Positions 22,470-34,640 of a stretch of DNA of 43,567 bases are shown in pieces. The position numbers and the translations under genes are program-made. Position 1 is the first letter of the stretch; every line of letters begins with the position of its first letter. Location of the stretch: NCBI GenBank assembly GCA_026983875.1, contig JALSTG010000144.1:1-43567 (forward strand). Reading direction: 5' to 3'. The notes under the pieces were generated by a model, which had not been told where the DNA came from, searched no databases, and saw nothing but the letters and a program-made list of their open reading frames with translations. The stretch is from Campylobacteraceae bacterium. GTDB lineage: Bacteria; Campylobacterota; Campylobacteria; Campylobacterales; Sulfurovaceae.

Positions 22470-24708
22470 TGCCGCCTCCTTCGCTTAGGCGTTTGAGGAC
22501 CTCATCCCTGGGGCCGTCGAGGTAGACCCGACCTTCATGCATGACGATAACCCTCGGCGTCAGGTGCAGGAGAGCGAACTTCTGGGTGATCATCAAAACC
22601 GTCCGTCCCCTCAGTACCGGTCGCAACGCCTGGAGGATACGGTTCTCACTGATCTGATCCATGGCGTTGGTGGGCTCGTCGAGGAGCATAATAGGTGCGT
22701 CGCTGATGAGAGCCCTTGCCAAACCGATGCTCTGTCTCTGGCCGCCGCTGAGCCCCTGCCCTCTCTCGCCGATAGGCATACTGTAGCCGAGAGGATGTCG
22801 TCGGGCAAATTCGTCGACCCCTGCAACTCTAGCTGCATCCAGGAGCCGCTCGTCGCCGATTCCCGGACGGCGGTTGGCGATGTTGTCCCGCAAGGTACCC
22901 CGGAAGAGACCGATATCCTGCCCTACATAGCCGATAAATTGCCTCAGACGGGCAGGGTCGATTTGGGCGATGTCCACTCCGTCTATGAGGATCTTTCCTT
23001 CGTCGGGATCGTAAAGTTTCAGAATCAATTTTTCGATGGTGCTTTTGCCTGAACCGATCCTTCCGATGAGTCCCACATGTTCGCCGGGCTCAATGACGAA
23101 AGAGACATTCTTGAGTGCGGGAATCTCAGCGCCGGGATAGGTGAAGGTCACATTCTGAAATTCGATCTTGCCCCGGAAACTCTCCCGATGAATGAATTTC
23201 TGTCCCGAGAGGCGTTCGGAAGGCTGATTGACGATCCGATCAATGTTTTCGTAAGCGGTTTTGGCATCGCTGTAGTTGGTGAGCAAGGCTGCCACCTGCC
23301 CCATCGGCGCTACGGTCCGTGATGCCAAAATCGTGATGGCGATCAAGCCCCCCATCGTCAGCTCAAGATCCCGGATCATATAGACTCCGACAATAAGCAG
23401 CAACACGGTATTGAGCTGGACCAGGAAGCCGGTCAATGTCGGGATCGTCGCCGACATCAAACGCGAGCGTAGGCTCTTGCGGGCGATCTCACCGACACTC
23501 TCCTCCCATTGCCACTGGATCTGGCCGGCAATGTTGTGGGCTTTTATCGTCTCGATGTTGTTGAGTGCTTCGATGAGAATGCCGTTTTTCCTTGCGGCAG
23601 CCTCATAGGTGCTTTCGATACTTTTTTGCAGCGGCTTTCGGATAAAAAGCGCATAGGCGAGGATCAGGAGCATGATAGTCAAGGGCACCAGAACGATGAT
23701 CCCGCCGATATACCAGATCACGATGAGAAAAATCACCGCAAAAGGCAGATCGATCACCATCGCCAGCGTCGCATTGGTCAGAAAACCCCGAATCGAATCG
23801 AACTCCTTGAGATTGCTGGCAAAAGATCCTACCGAACGCGGGATCTGACTCATATGCATATCCATGACTCGTTCGAAAATGATCGAAGACATGATGACGT
23901 CGCTTTTTTTTGCGGCAATCTCCAACATGCGACTGCGGAAATACTTCAAGAAAGCATCAAGAAGATAGACGATCAAAACACCTGCGGCGAAGACCATCAT
24001 CGTCTCGACCGCCGTATTGGGAATCACTCGGTCGTAGACATTCCGGGTAAAAAGCGGCGTCGCCAGCACAAAGAGGTTGACCAGTAACGATGCCAGAATC
24101 ACGTCTTTGTAAATCGGCCAGGAGAGTTTGATCGTGTCCCAGAACCAATGTTTGCCCCGATGTTGCCAGGCAAAGGTGGCTTCCTCCTTACCGTCGAGCT
24201 CCTTTTTGAGCATAAAGAGGTAACCCGTATAGTGGGGAGCCAGTTTCTCTACCTCGACCCACTCTTCCAAAGGTGTACTTCCCGGATAGATCACCTTGGC
24301 TTGACGACGATCCTGACTCAGAGCCTCCAAGATGCAGCTCTGTCCTTGCCCAAGCAACAAAACCACCGGTAGATGCAGATCCAGGATCTCTTCCAGACTT
24401 CGCTGAGCCATTGCCGCCCTAAAACCTGCTCGATGAGCGGCCTTCACAAAGAGGGTCTCTGCCTGAGAGTAGCTCAGAAGATCCGGTGACGCCTGATGGG
24501 GCGGATGGGGCAAACCTGCTGTGAGTGTCTCCATTGAGACTTCTTTGCCGTAACGTTTGGCAAAGAGCAGCAGAGTCTCCAGAAGACGCAGAGAAGCGAT
24601 CTGCCGATCCGGCCCCTTTTTTGTCTCGGATTTTCCCTGCTCGGCAGAAAGGGTCCCCGCTCTGCTCTCCAATGCTTTTTCTTCTACTTTTTTCTCTTCT
24701 TCCTTCAC
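22459..24708 (-). CDS. Type I secretion ABC transporter/permease (LapB-like) with degenerate C39-like N-terminal domain
   Basis: Walker A GLIGRIGSGKST, signature LSGGQRQSIGLARAL, Walker B IMLLDEPTNAMD; N-terminal domain without an obvious catalytic Cys; GTG start with GGAG. Confidence 0.95.
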   Translation of the reverse strand: MKEEEKKVEEKALESRAGTLSAEQGKSETKKGPDRQIASLRLLETLLLFAKRYGKEVSMETLTAGLPHPPHQASPDLLSYSQAETLFVKAAHRAGFRAAMAQRSLEEILDLHLPVVLLLGQGQSCILEALSQDRRQAKVIYPGSTPLEEWVEVEKLAPHYTGYLFMLKKELDGKEEATFAWQHRGKHWFWDTIKLSWPIYKDVILASLLVNLFVLATPLFTRNVYDRVIPNTAVETMMVFAAGVLIVYLLDAFLKYFRSRMLEIAAKKSDVIMSSIIFERVMDMHMSQIPRSVGSFASNLKEFDSIRGFLTNATLAMVIDLPFAVIFLIVIWYIGGIIVLVPLTIMLLILAYALFIRKPLQKSIESTYEAAARKNGILIEALNNIETIKAHNIAGQIQWQWEESVGEIARKSLRSRLMSATIPTLTGFLVQLNTVLLLIVGVYMIRDLELTMGGLIAITILASRTVAPMGQVAALLTNYSDAKTAYENIDRIVNQPSERLSGQKFIHRESFRGKIEFQNVTFTYPGAEIPALKNVSFVIEPGEHVGLIGRIGSGKSTIEKLILKLYDPDEGKILIDGVDIAQIDPARLRQFIGYVGQDIGLFRGTLRDNIANRRPGIGDERLLDAARVAGVDEFARRHPLGYSMPIGERGQGLSGGQRQSIGLARALISDAPIMLLDEPTNAMDQISENRILQALRPVLRGRTVLMITQKFALLHLTPRVIVMHEGRVYLDGPRDEVLKRLSEGGGNAA

Positions 24709-24744
24709 ACTCGCTCCGTGACTTCGTCAAATAGATTCTCTATA

Positions 24745-24750
24745 ATTATA
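24745..24750 (-). promoter_or_regulatory. Candidate -10 box TATAAT for the T1SS ABC gene
   Basis: TATAAT on the minus strand 36 nt upstream of the GTG start at 24708. Confidence 0.4.
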
Positions 24751-24852
24751 TCCCCTGAAAGTAAAAGTAGATGAATAGTCTGTCGTGATATGGAAAACCA
24801 ACTCTGGTCTCCGGAACTTGACAGCGACATCACTTTCTAACACCCCTTTCGA

Positions 24853-24858
24853 TATAAT
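24853..24858 (+). promoter_or_regulatory. Candidate -10 box TATAAT for valS
   Basis: TATAAT 30 nt upstream of the ATG at 24889. Confidence 0.4.
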
Positions 24859-24888
24859 CGCGGCAATTTCTCCAGACAAAGGTGCGCC

Positions 24889-27531
<2,643 letters not shown>

Positions 27532-27596
27532 CTCGGTGAATGGAAAGAGACTATAATATCTTTAAATATTAATCCTCGAACAAAAGGCAATGTATT

Positions 27597-28154
27597 ATGA
27601 AGAAGGCATCAAAGGTTGCACTGACTTCTCTACTCCTCGCTCCCCTTCTCGCCTTTGGTGGGGGCGATCTTTCCCTCTCCTATGAGCCGCAAGCATCCCC
27701 CTGGATCGATGCCGTCTCATTCAACTACGGTCAGAGCAAGGACAATATCGATATTTATCGCTTGGGATTTCGAAGAGATTTCGACAGTCGATGGTTCGAA
27801 AGCGGCGTGGGCCACCTCTCGGGATATTATGAATTGAGCCTCAATTACTGGAACGGTCGCAGTGACGAAAACTTCGGCGTCGCCCTCTCTCCGGTCTTCG
27901 CCTACTATTTCAATGTCTCAGAAGACTTCCATCCCTATCTGGAGGCGGGAATAGGTGCCAGTCTCTTCAGTCGAACCCGCATGGGCCCCAGAGACCTCTC
28001 AACCAACTTTCTCTTCGAAGATCGTATCGGCATCGGAGTGCGAGCGGGCAGCTGGGATCTTGCCTTACGTTATATGCACTACTCCAACGCCGGCATCAAA
28101 CAGCCCAACGACGGGATCGATATCTTCATCGGTTCGATCAGCTATCGTTTTTAA
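27597..28154 (+). CDS. pagL: PagL-like lipid A 3-O-deacylase (acyloxyacyl hydrolase family)
   Basis: Signal peptide, short beta-barrel, RYMHYSNAGIKQPNDGIDIF active-site region, terminal aromatic (SYRF). Confidence 0.8.
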   Translation: MKKASKVALTSLLLAPLLAFGGGDLSLSYEPQASPWIDAVSFNYGQSKDNIDIYRLGFRRDFDSRWFESGVGHLSGYYELSLNYWNGRSDENFGVALSPVFAYYFNVSEDFHPYLEAGIGASLFSRTRMGPRDLSTNFLFEDRIGIGVRAGSWDLALRYMHYSNAGIKQPNDGIDIFIGSISYRF

Positions 28155-28173
28155 AAGGTGTTCACCGTCCGAT

Positions 28174-28725
28174 TTATTTTGTCAACGAGGGGAAACGGGG
28201 ATCTGTAATTATTTTATGAATGAGCTTTTGGACTGCAAGAGGAAACGATCTTTGCATTTCGCTACAGGCCGATGATGCCAAATAACTTGATTCATAGTCA
28301 TATCTGGACTTAACATTGTAACTTTTTCCGTTACTTGATTTTACCGTCATATCAAAAGCCCAATAGGTATTAGCTGGCAGCGTACTGCTTGAAATATTGT
28401 TCAGATTTGCAGTGATAGTATTCTTTGCCTTGGGATTGTACATATTTGTAATCACGAGCTCTTTTTTAAAAGCATCTTGAATATACGAAGCGAACGTCTT
28501 TCCTTCCGGCGTGCCGACGGGTGAGGAGAGTCTGCACATTACGGCACTCTCTTTCTTTCCGGAATCGGTAAACTCTCCCACGTTAACAGGTCTGGCTTTT
28601 TTGGATAAATTTTTTAGAGCCAACAAATTTTCAGTTGAAACTGAATAATCATTGACCTTATTGGCACAACCGCTAAACATTACGATGCCTAATGACGCTA
28701 TGATACCTGTAACTTTAATACGCAT
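28174..28725 (-). CDS. Putative lipoprotein of unknown function
   Basis: Lipobox-like GIVMFSGC at the N-terminus; conserved-looking C-terminal SSYLASSAC...FPLAVQKLIHKIITDPRF. Confidence 0.65.
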   Translation of the reverse strand: MRIKVTGIIASLGIVMFSGCANKVNDYSVSTENLLALKNLSKKARPVNVGEFTDSGKKESAVMCRLSSPVGTPEGKTFASYIQDAFKKELVITNMYNPKAKNTITANLNNISSSTLPANTYWAFDMTVKSSNGKSYNVKSRYDYESSYLASSACSEMQRSFPLAVQKLIHKIITDPRFPSLTK

Positions 28726-28827
28726 TTATCTGCTCCTTTTTTTGTCATGGAAAACTATACAAGGTTATAGATTTAAAGAGACTTAGCAGTAAAGGAAGCG
28801 TATGTTAGACAGCATTTCTATAGGCGG

Positions 28828-29304
28828 CTAAAGAATATTTCTCATGACGATGGCGTAGTGCATCACAAAAAGATTGAGGAAAAAGATCAACATACTCGAT
28901 CCGCGCGAGAAAAAATTCTGCCAACGGGTGCGCTCTTTGCCGTTGGTGCGGTAGGCGATGATGAAGTGAACGATCGTTGCCACCGTCAAGATTGCCACCA
29001 GGATGGCTTTCATCATTAGGGCATGGGAGATTTCACTACCGTCAGGATGCATAAGTAGCTCGAAGAGGTGAAACTTGGCCCCCAGAATGAAGCCCGTGCT
29101 CAGGAGAATGAGCAAGGATGCCACCTCGAACCAGCCGAAGATAGGCCCGACGTGAGGATAGACCTCCTGTTGGGCCTTTTTGTCCCGCAGTGTGACGCCC
29201 AGGATGAACATAAAAACCGATCCACCGATCCAGGAGATGGCCATGAGCAAATGGAGGTGAAAAGCCCACTCAGTCATCCAGTCGGGCATAGAATGTACTG
29301 GCAT
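28828..29304 (-). CDS. Four-TM integral membrane protein (CopD-like)
   Basis: HLHLLMAISWIGGSVFMFILGV and several hydrophobic helices. Confidence 0.65.
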   Translation of the reverse strand: MPVHSMPDWMTEWAFHLHLLMAISWIGGSVFMFILGVTLRDKKAQQEVYPHVGPIFGWFEVASLLILLSTGFILGAKFHLFELLMHPDGSEISHALMMKAILVAILTVATIVHFIIAYRTNGKERTRWQNFFSRGSSMLIFFLNLFVMHYAIVMRNIL

Positions 29305-29307
29305 CCC

Positions 29308-31119
29308 CTACTCCTCAATCTTCAAAACGGCCATGAAGGCCTCCTGGGGGACGTTGACCTTGCCGATGGCTTTCATCCGTTTCTTTCCGGCCTTTTGCTT
29401 CTCCAGAAGTTTGCGCTTCCGGGTAATGTCCCCTCCGTAGCACTTGGCGGTGACGTTCTTGCCCATGGACTTGACGTTGGTCCGGGCGATGATGGTGTTG
29501 CCGATGCTTGCCTGAATCGCCACTTCGAAGAGCTGGCGGGGAATCAGCTCCTTGAGCTTCTCGACGAAGGCCAATCCTCGACTGCGGGCCTTCTCTCTAG
29601 GAACGATGATCGAGAGGGCATCGACCACCTCCCCGGCGACGCGAATGTCGAGCTTGACCAGATCCCCGGGACGGAATCCCACGGGCTCGTAGTCGAAGCT
29701 GGCATAACCCTTCGTGACAGTCTTGAGCCGGTCGTAGAAGTCCATGACGATCTCGTTCATGGGGATGTCGTACTCCATCAGAACTCGGTTTTCATTGAGA
29801 TAATCCATCTTTACCTGGATCCCTCGGCGGTCGTTGAGGAGTTTGATGAGATTGCCCACATAATCGTTGGGGGTCAGTATCGTCGCTTTGACGTAGGGTT
29901 CGTAGATCATCTCAATTTTAGAGGGCTCAGGCATCTCCGAGGGATTTTGGATGGTGATCTCTTCGCCGTTGGTGAGCTTGACTTTGTAAACGACGCTGGG
30001 AGCGGTGGCGATGAGCTCCAAGCCGAACTCCCGCTCCAGGCGCTCCTTGACCACCTCCATATGCAGCATCCCCAGGAAGCCGACCCGAAAGCCCGATCCA
30101 AGAGCTGCCGAGGATTCGGGCTCGAAACTTAGTGCCGCGTCGTTGAGCTTGAGTTTGTTCAGCGCGTCGCGCAGATCCTCGAACTTGTCGGTCTCGATGG
30201 GATAGATCCCGGCGAAGACGAAGGGTTTGGCCGGTTCGAAGCCTCCGATAGGCTCGGCAGTCGGGTTTTTGGCATCGGTAATGGTGTCGCCCACCTGAAG
30301 AGCCTCGACGGTCTTGAGCCCGGTGACGACGATCCCCACCTCGCCCGTCTCCAGGGAAGGCGTCTTGATGGGTTTGAGAGGATGGGGATACATCAGATCC
30401 AGGACCTGATGCTCTTCGGAGGTGCCCATGATCTTGATCTTCTGCCCCTTCTCGATCCGACCATCAAAGACTCTCACCAGGGCCAGGGCCCCCAGATAGT
30501 TGTCGAACCAGCTGTCGTAGATGAGCGCCTTGGCGGGAGCCTCTTCGTCGCCTGTCGGAGCGGGAATCTTCTCGACGATCATATCGATGAGCTCCTTAAC
30601 CCCCTGACCCGTCTTGGCGGAGACCAGGGCGTGTTCGGTTGCATCGATGCCAATGGCCTCTTCGAGCTCATGGAGCACCCGGTCGGGATCGGCAGCGGGA
30701 AGGTCGATCTTATTGACCACGGGGATGAGCTCCAGATCGTTTTCGATGGCGATGTAGACGTTGGCGATGGTTTGGGCTTCGACCCCCTGAGCGGCGTCCA
30801 CCACCAGCAGTGCTCCCTCGCAGGAAGCCAGAGATCGGCTCACTTCGTAGGAGAAATCCACGTGGCCCGGTGTGTCGATCAGATTTAGAACATAGTGTTC
30901 TCCGTCTTTGACGTAATCCAGACGCACGGACTGGGCTTTGATAGTAATGCCCCGCTCCTTCTCGATATCCATCGTGTCCATCATCTGGGCACTCATCTCC
31001 CGATCGCTGACGGCACCGCACTCCTGGATGATCCGGTCGGCCAGGGTCGATTTGCCGTGGTCGATGTGGGCGATGATGGAGAAGTTACGGATATGGGACT
31101 GGGGTATCTTTTGGGACAC
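29308..31119 (-). CDS. lepA: Elongation factor 4 (LepA)
   Basis: [52 protein letters not shown]-like, C-terminal LepA tail; GTG start at 31119 preceded by AAGGAGATAGA. Confidence 0.97.
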   Translation of the reverse strand: MSQKIPQSHIRNFSIIAHIDHGKSTLADRIIQECGAVSDREMSAQMMDTMDIEKERGITIKAQSVRLDYVKDGEHYVLNLIDTPGHVDFSYEVSRSLASCEGALLVVDAAQGVEAQTIANVYIAIENDLELIPVVNKIDLPAADPDRVLHELEEAIGIDATEHALVSAKTGQGVKELIDMIVEKIPAPTGDEEAPAKALIYDSWFDNYLGALALVRVFDGRIEKGQKIKIMGTSEEHQVLDLMYPHPLKPIKTPSLETGEVGIVVTGLKTVEALQVGDTITDAKNPTAEPIGGFEPAKPFVFAGIYPIETDKFEDLRDALNKLKLNDAALSFEPESSAALGSGFRVGFLGMLHMEVVKERLEREFGLELIATAPSVVYKVKLTNGEEITIQNPSEMPEPSKIEMIYEPYVKATILTPNDYVGNLIKLLNDRRGIQVKMDYLNENRVLMEYDIPMNEIVMDFYDRLKTVTKGYASFDYEPVGFRPGDLVKLDIRVAGEVVDALSIIVPREKARSRGLAFVEKLKELIPRQLFEVAIQASIGNTIIARTNVKSMGKNVTAKCYGGDITRKRKLLEKQKAGKKRMKAIGKVNVPQEAFMAVLKIEE

Positions 31120-31221
31120 TCTATCTCCTTGGCAGATGCTTTCTTGCGTCAATGCGGCATCTCATGCGAATTCTGCCGCATTCTACCCCCTTGGGGTTAA
31201 TCAGATTTTTTCTCGTTGCAC

Positions 31222-32157
31222 TTAGACGGTTTCAAAGAGAGAATTGACACTCTCGTTATTCTGAACCCTTCGGATCACTTCGCCCAGCATCGGTGCAGTG
31301 CTGAGAACCTTGATCTTCTTACATTCGGCGTGGAGAGGGATGGAATCGGAGACTACCAACTCGTCCAAGGCTCCATCTCGTATACGCTCGATCGCCGGAC
31401 CGGAGAGGACCGGATGGGTACAACATGCCATGACGCTGGTCGCCCCCAGTTCCTTGAGCGCGGCGGCTCCCTTGACCATCGTCCCGGCGGTATCGATCAT
31501 ATCATCGATCAGGATCACGTCCCGCCCTTCCACATCGCCGATGACATTCATCACCTCCGCGACGTTGGCCCGCTCCCGGCGCTTGTCCACAATTACCATA
31601 TCCAATCCGAGGCGGCCGGCGAAATAGCGGGCACGGGCGACACCGCCGATATCGGGAGAGGCAATGACGGGATTGGGAAGGTTTTTCGCACGGATGTAGT
31701 CGAGAAAGAGGATCGCACCGTAGAGATTGTCTACCGGAATATCGAAAAAGCCCTGGATCTGAGAAGCGTGCAGATCGACGGTCACCACCCGAGTGATCCC
31801 TGCCGTCTCCATCATATCGGCCACCAACTTGGCACTAATGGGGACGCGGGGGGCCGCCTTGCGGTCCTGTCGAGCGTAGCCGTAATAGGGAACGACGGCC
31901 GTAATGGAACGGGCACTGGAGCGCTTGAGAGCGTCGGTCATAATCAGCAGTTCCATCAGGTTGGCATTGGCCGGCGCGCAGGTGGGTTGGATGATAAAGA
32001 CATCCTTGCCTCGGACGCTTTCACCGATCTGAACGTTGATCTCTCCATCGGAGAAACGTTTGATCGTTGCACCGGAGAGGGGCATCTCGAGATACTCGGC
32101 GATGTTCTGGGCGAGCTGGGGATTGGCGGTACCGGAGAAGAGCATATAGTGACTCAT
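31222..32157 (-). CDS. prs: Ribose-phosphate pyrophosphokinase
   Basis: [72 protein letters not shown]. Confidence 0.97.
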   Translation of the reverse strand: MSHYMLFSGTANPQLAQNIAEYLEMPLSGATIKRFSDGEINVQIGESVRGKDVFIIQPTCAPANANLMELLIMTDALKRSSARSITAVVPYYGYARQDRKAAPRVPISAKLVADMMETAGITRVVTVDLHASQIQGFFDIPVDNLYGAILFLDYIRAKNLPNPVIASPDIGGVARARYFAGRLGLDMVIVDKRRERANVAEVMNVIGDVEGRDVILIDDMIDTAGTMVKGAAALKELGATSVMACCTHPVLSGPAIERIRDGALDELVVSDSIPLHAECKKIKVLSTAPMLGEVIRRVQNNESVNSLFETV

Positions 32158-32453
32158 TAATCAGACCTTTTCTATCAGAAATTTTATGTTACGAGATCGT
32201 CAGGAACGAGAACGATAACGATATTTTACTCCAAGAGAGATAAAGAGCGGCTCGACAAAGCGATTTTTGTTACAATCTCGTTAGCAAAGGTTCCGGATCT
32301 GCCTCCGGTCCACTTGGGTCAAAGGAGAAAACGATCAAGAATGTCGATACCTTTTTTCCGATTGTAAGTGAACAACTTCATCTCTATGCAGGGAAAAGCC
32401 TGAAGTTTTTAATCGTCGTCATCCTCTTCCTGTCTGCTCTTCTTTACGGATCC

Positions 32454-34631
32454 GTGCCTGTCGGATATCTCGTCGGCTGGGCTGCTCCGCTTCTTCTACT
32501 TGTTCTCTTCCGGTTCTACGACCTTTCACGCTTTCCTTCCGGCGATGAGGAAGATGCTTCCCGTCGGCGGGAAGCGTGGTATCGGCGCTTTCGGATCTCC
32601 GCTTATCTGACGGCACTTGGTCTTGGCCTGGCGGCACCTCTTTTTATTCCTTATCTAGGCGAACGTTACCTCCATTTCCTTGTGCTCTTTTTTATCATCG
32701 GTATCTCGGCCGGAGCATTGGCGGCTCTTTTCCCCGACACCCGACTCGTCACGACCTATCTTCTCTTCCTCAATCTACCTCTATTTCTCTATCTATTGAT
32801 TCGTGACGACCCCTATACAAACATTGCGGCAGCCGCTCTTTTCGTCTTTGTGATCGTCCTACTTGCGATAGCACAGATCAGCCGGGACCTGATGTTCCAG
32901 AGTGCCCAACGACAAGTGAAGCTCCAAGCCAAAGAGCGGGAGCTTCACGCACTCTTTGAGCAGACTCCGACACCGATTTTCTACTTCGACACCGACATGC
33001 GTGTGCGGAAGTACAACCGTGCTTTTAAAGAGTTCTTCCACGTTTCCGACGATGAGGAGCTTGATGGCTTCGATCTCCATAGCCTCAGTCACTATCCGGC
33101 CATTCAGCTGATGAAAGAGGTCCTCGAAAACCAAGAACCCAGGAAATACGACGGATACTATCACTCGACCTTTCCCCCCGAGAGGAGGTATTGGATTCGG
33201 GCCATCGTCGCACCCCTTTTCAACGACAGAGGAGAACTTATCGGGGGAGTCAGTAGCTTCCAGGACAAAACCCTGGAGAAAGAGAGTATCGACAACCTCC
33301 AACGGCTCGCATCCAAAGATTCTCTGACCGGCCTTCACAATCGTCGTGTCTTCTTCCAGAGGCTCAGCCAGCTCCTGCAAGAGACCCGTCAAGGGCTGAC
33401 ACTCCTGCTCTTCCTTGATCTCGATCAGTTCAAACCGATCAACGATACCCTCGGCCACAATATTGGCGATAAAGTTTTACAAAAAGTTGCAGATGTATTG
33501 AGGGAGATTCTCCCAAAAAACGCACAGGCCTTCCGTCACGGAGGCGACGAGTTTGTCGTGCTCTTTCCCGATTGCGGTAAAGAGGAGTCGGCTGTCCGTC
33601 AACATGCAGAGGCTTTTACGGAACAACTCAACCGACATCTGAACGTTTCCGTCGTCATCGACGGATACCATTTGCCGATACGAGCGAGTATCGGGGCTAT
33701 TGTGATCCATCCTTATATGCAAGACAGTGATGAAATCATCCGGCGTGCCGACATTGCAATGTACCAGGCTAAGCTCTCCAGTAGACATCTTGCTTTCTAC
33801 GATCCTACCTTGGATCTAAAACGTCAGAAAAATTTCTTTCTCCGTCACGGCCTGAACAATGAGAAACTCACCGATCAGCTATGCTTGTATTATCAGCCTA
33901 TCGTCTCTTCAGAAACCGGTTTTTTGCTGGGTGCCGAAGCACTGATCCGATGGGAACATCCTTCTTTGGGACTCCTCTACCCTGAGGAGTTTATCCCCCT
34001 TGCCGTAGAGAGTGGGGAAATCCTCAAAGTTGGTCGATGGGTAGCCGAAGAGGTTTGCAAAACACTTGCCCTGATCCAAAATAGTTTTCCCCGGACGACA
34101 CTTCGTTATCTCTCTTACAATATCGATGCCCAGGAACTTCATTTTGAAGATTTTGCCGAGCATCTCTCTTCCCTTTTGGACAAATATCGACTCCCTCCCA
34201 AAAGCCTGGTACTCGAAATCACCGAAAACTCCCTTATCGACAACCTTCCCCATATCGAAGAGACGATTCAGCACCTCAAAAAACTGGGAGTTCTCTGTGC
34301 AATCGATGACTTTGGAATAGGCTACTCCTCCCTCTCCTACCTCCAACGTCTCACCTTCGATATCCTCAAAATCGATCAGAGTTTTACCAAAGTTCTCACT
34401 GAAAGAGATCGCTCCGTATTCCTTATCGGACATATTCTGCAGATTGCTCGCCAACTCGACTACACGGTTATCGTCGAGGGGATCGAAGATGATCGTCAGC
34501 TTCGAAAACTCAAGGGGATTTTCCCCGGCTTGCAATGTCAAGGCTTCTACTACAGTAAGCCCTTACCTAAAGAAGAGTTTTTCCAATTACTTGAACATCG
34601 CAAAAAACTTGGGCACAATAGGCCAGACTAA
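32454..34631 (+). CDS. Membrane PAS-GGDEF-EAL c-di-GMP protein; true start probably upstream near 32334-32341
   Basis: PAS-like LFEQTPTPIFYFDTDMRVRKYNRAF, intact GGDEF (HGGDEFVVLF), intact EAL signatures (EALIRWEHP, EITEN, DDFGIGYSSL, KIDQSF). 32454 is the first in-frame GTG but lies within a TM segment. Confidence 0.9.
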   Translation: MPVGYLVGWAAPLLLLVLFRFYDLSRFPSGDEEDASRRREAWYRRFRISAYLTALGLGLAAPLFIPYLGERYLHFLVLFFIIGISAGALAALFPDTRLVTTYLLFLNLPLFLYLLIRDDPYTNIAAAALFVFVIVLLAIAQISRDLMFQSAQRQVKLQAKERELHALFEQTPTPIFYFDTDMRVRKYNRAFKEFFHVSDDEELDGFDLHSLSHYPAIQLMKEVLENQEPRKYDGYYHSTFPPERRYWIRAIVAPLFNDRGELIGGVSSFQDKTLEKESIDNLQRLASKDSLTGLHNRRVFFQRLSQLLQETRQGLTLLLFLDLDQFKPINDTLGHNIGDKVLQKVADVLREILPKNAQAFRHGGDEFVVLFPDCGKEESAVRQHAEAFTEQLNRHLNVSVVIDGYHLPIRASIGAIVIHPYMQDSDEIIRRADIAMYQAKLSSRHLAFYDPTLDLKRQKNFFLRHGLNNEKLTDQLCLYYQPIVSSETGFLLGAEALIRWEHPSLGLLYPEEFIPLAVESGEILKVGRWVAEEVCKTLALIQNSFPRTTLRYLSYNIDAQELHFEDFAEHLSSLLDKYRLPPKSLVLEITENSLIDNLPHIEETIQHLKKLGVLCAIDDFGIGYSSLSYLQRLTFDILKIDQSFTKVLTERDRSVFLIGHILQIARQLDYTVIVEGIEDDRQLRKLKGIFPGLQCQGFYYSKPLPKEEFFQLLEHRKKLGHNRPD

Positions 34632-34640
34632 GGAAGCTCT

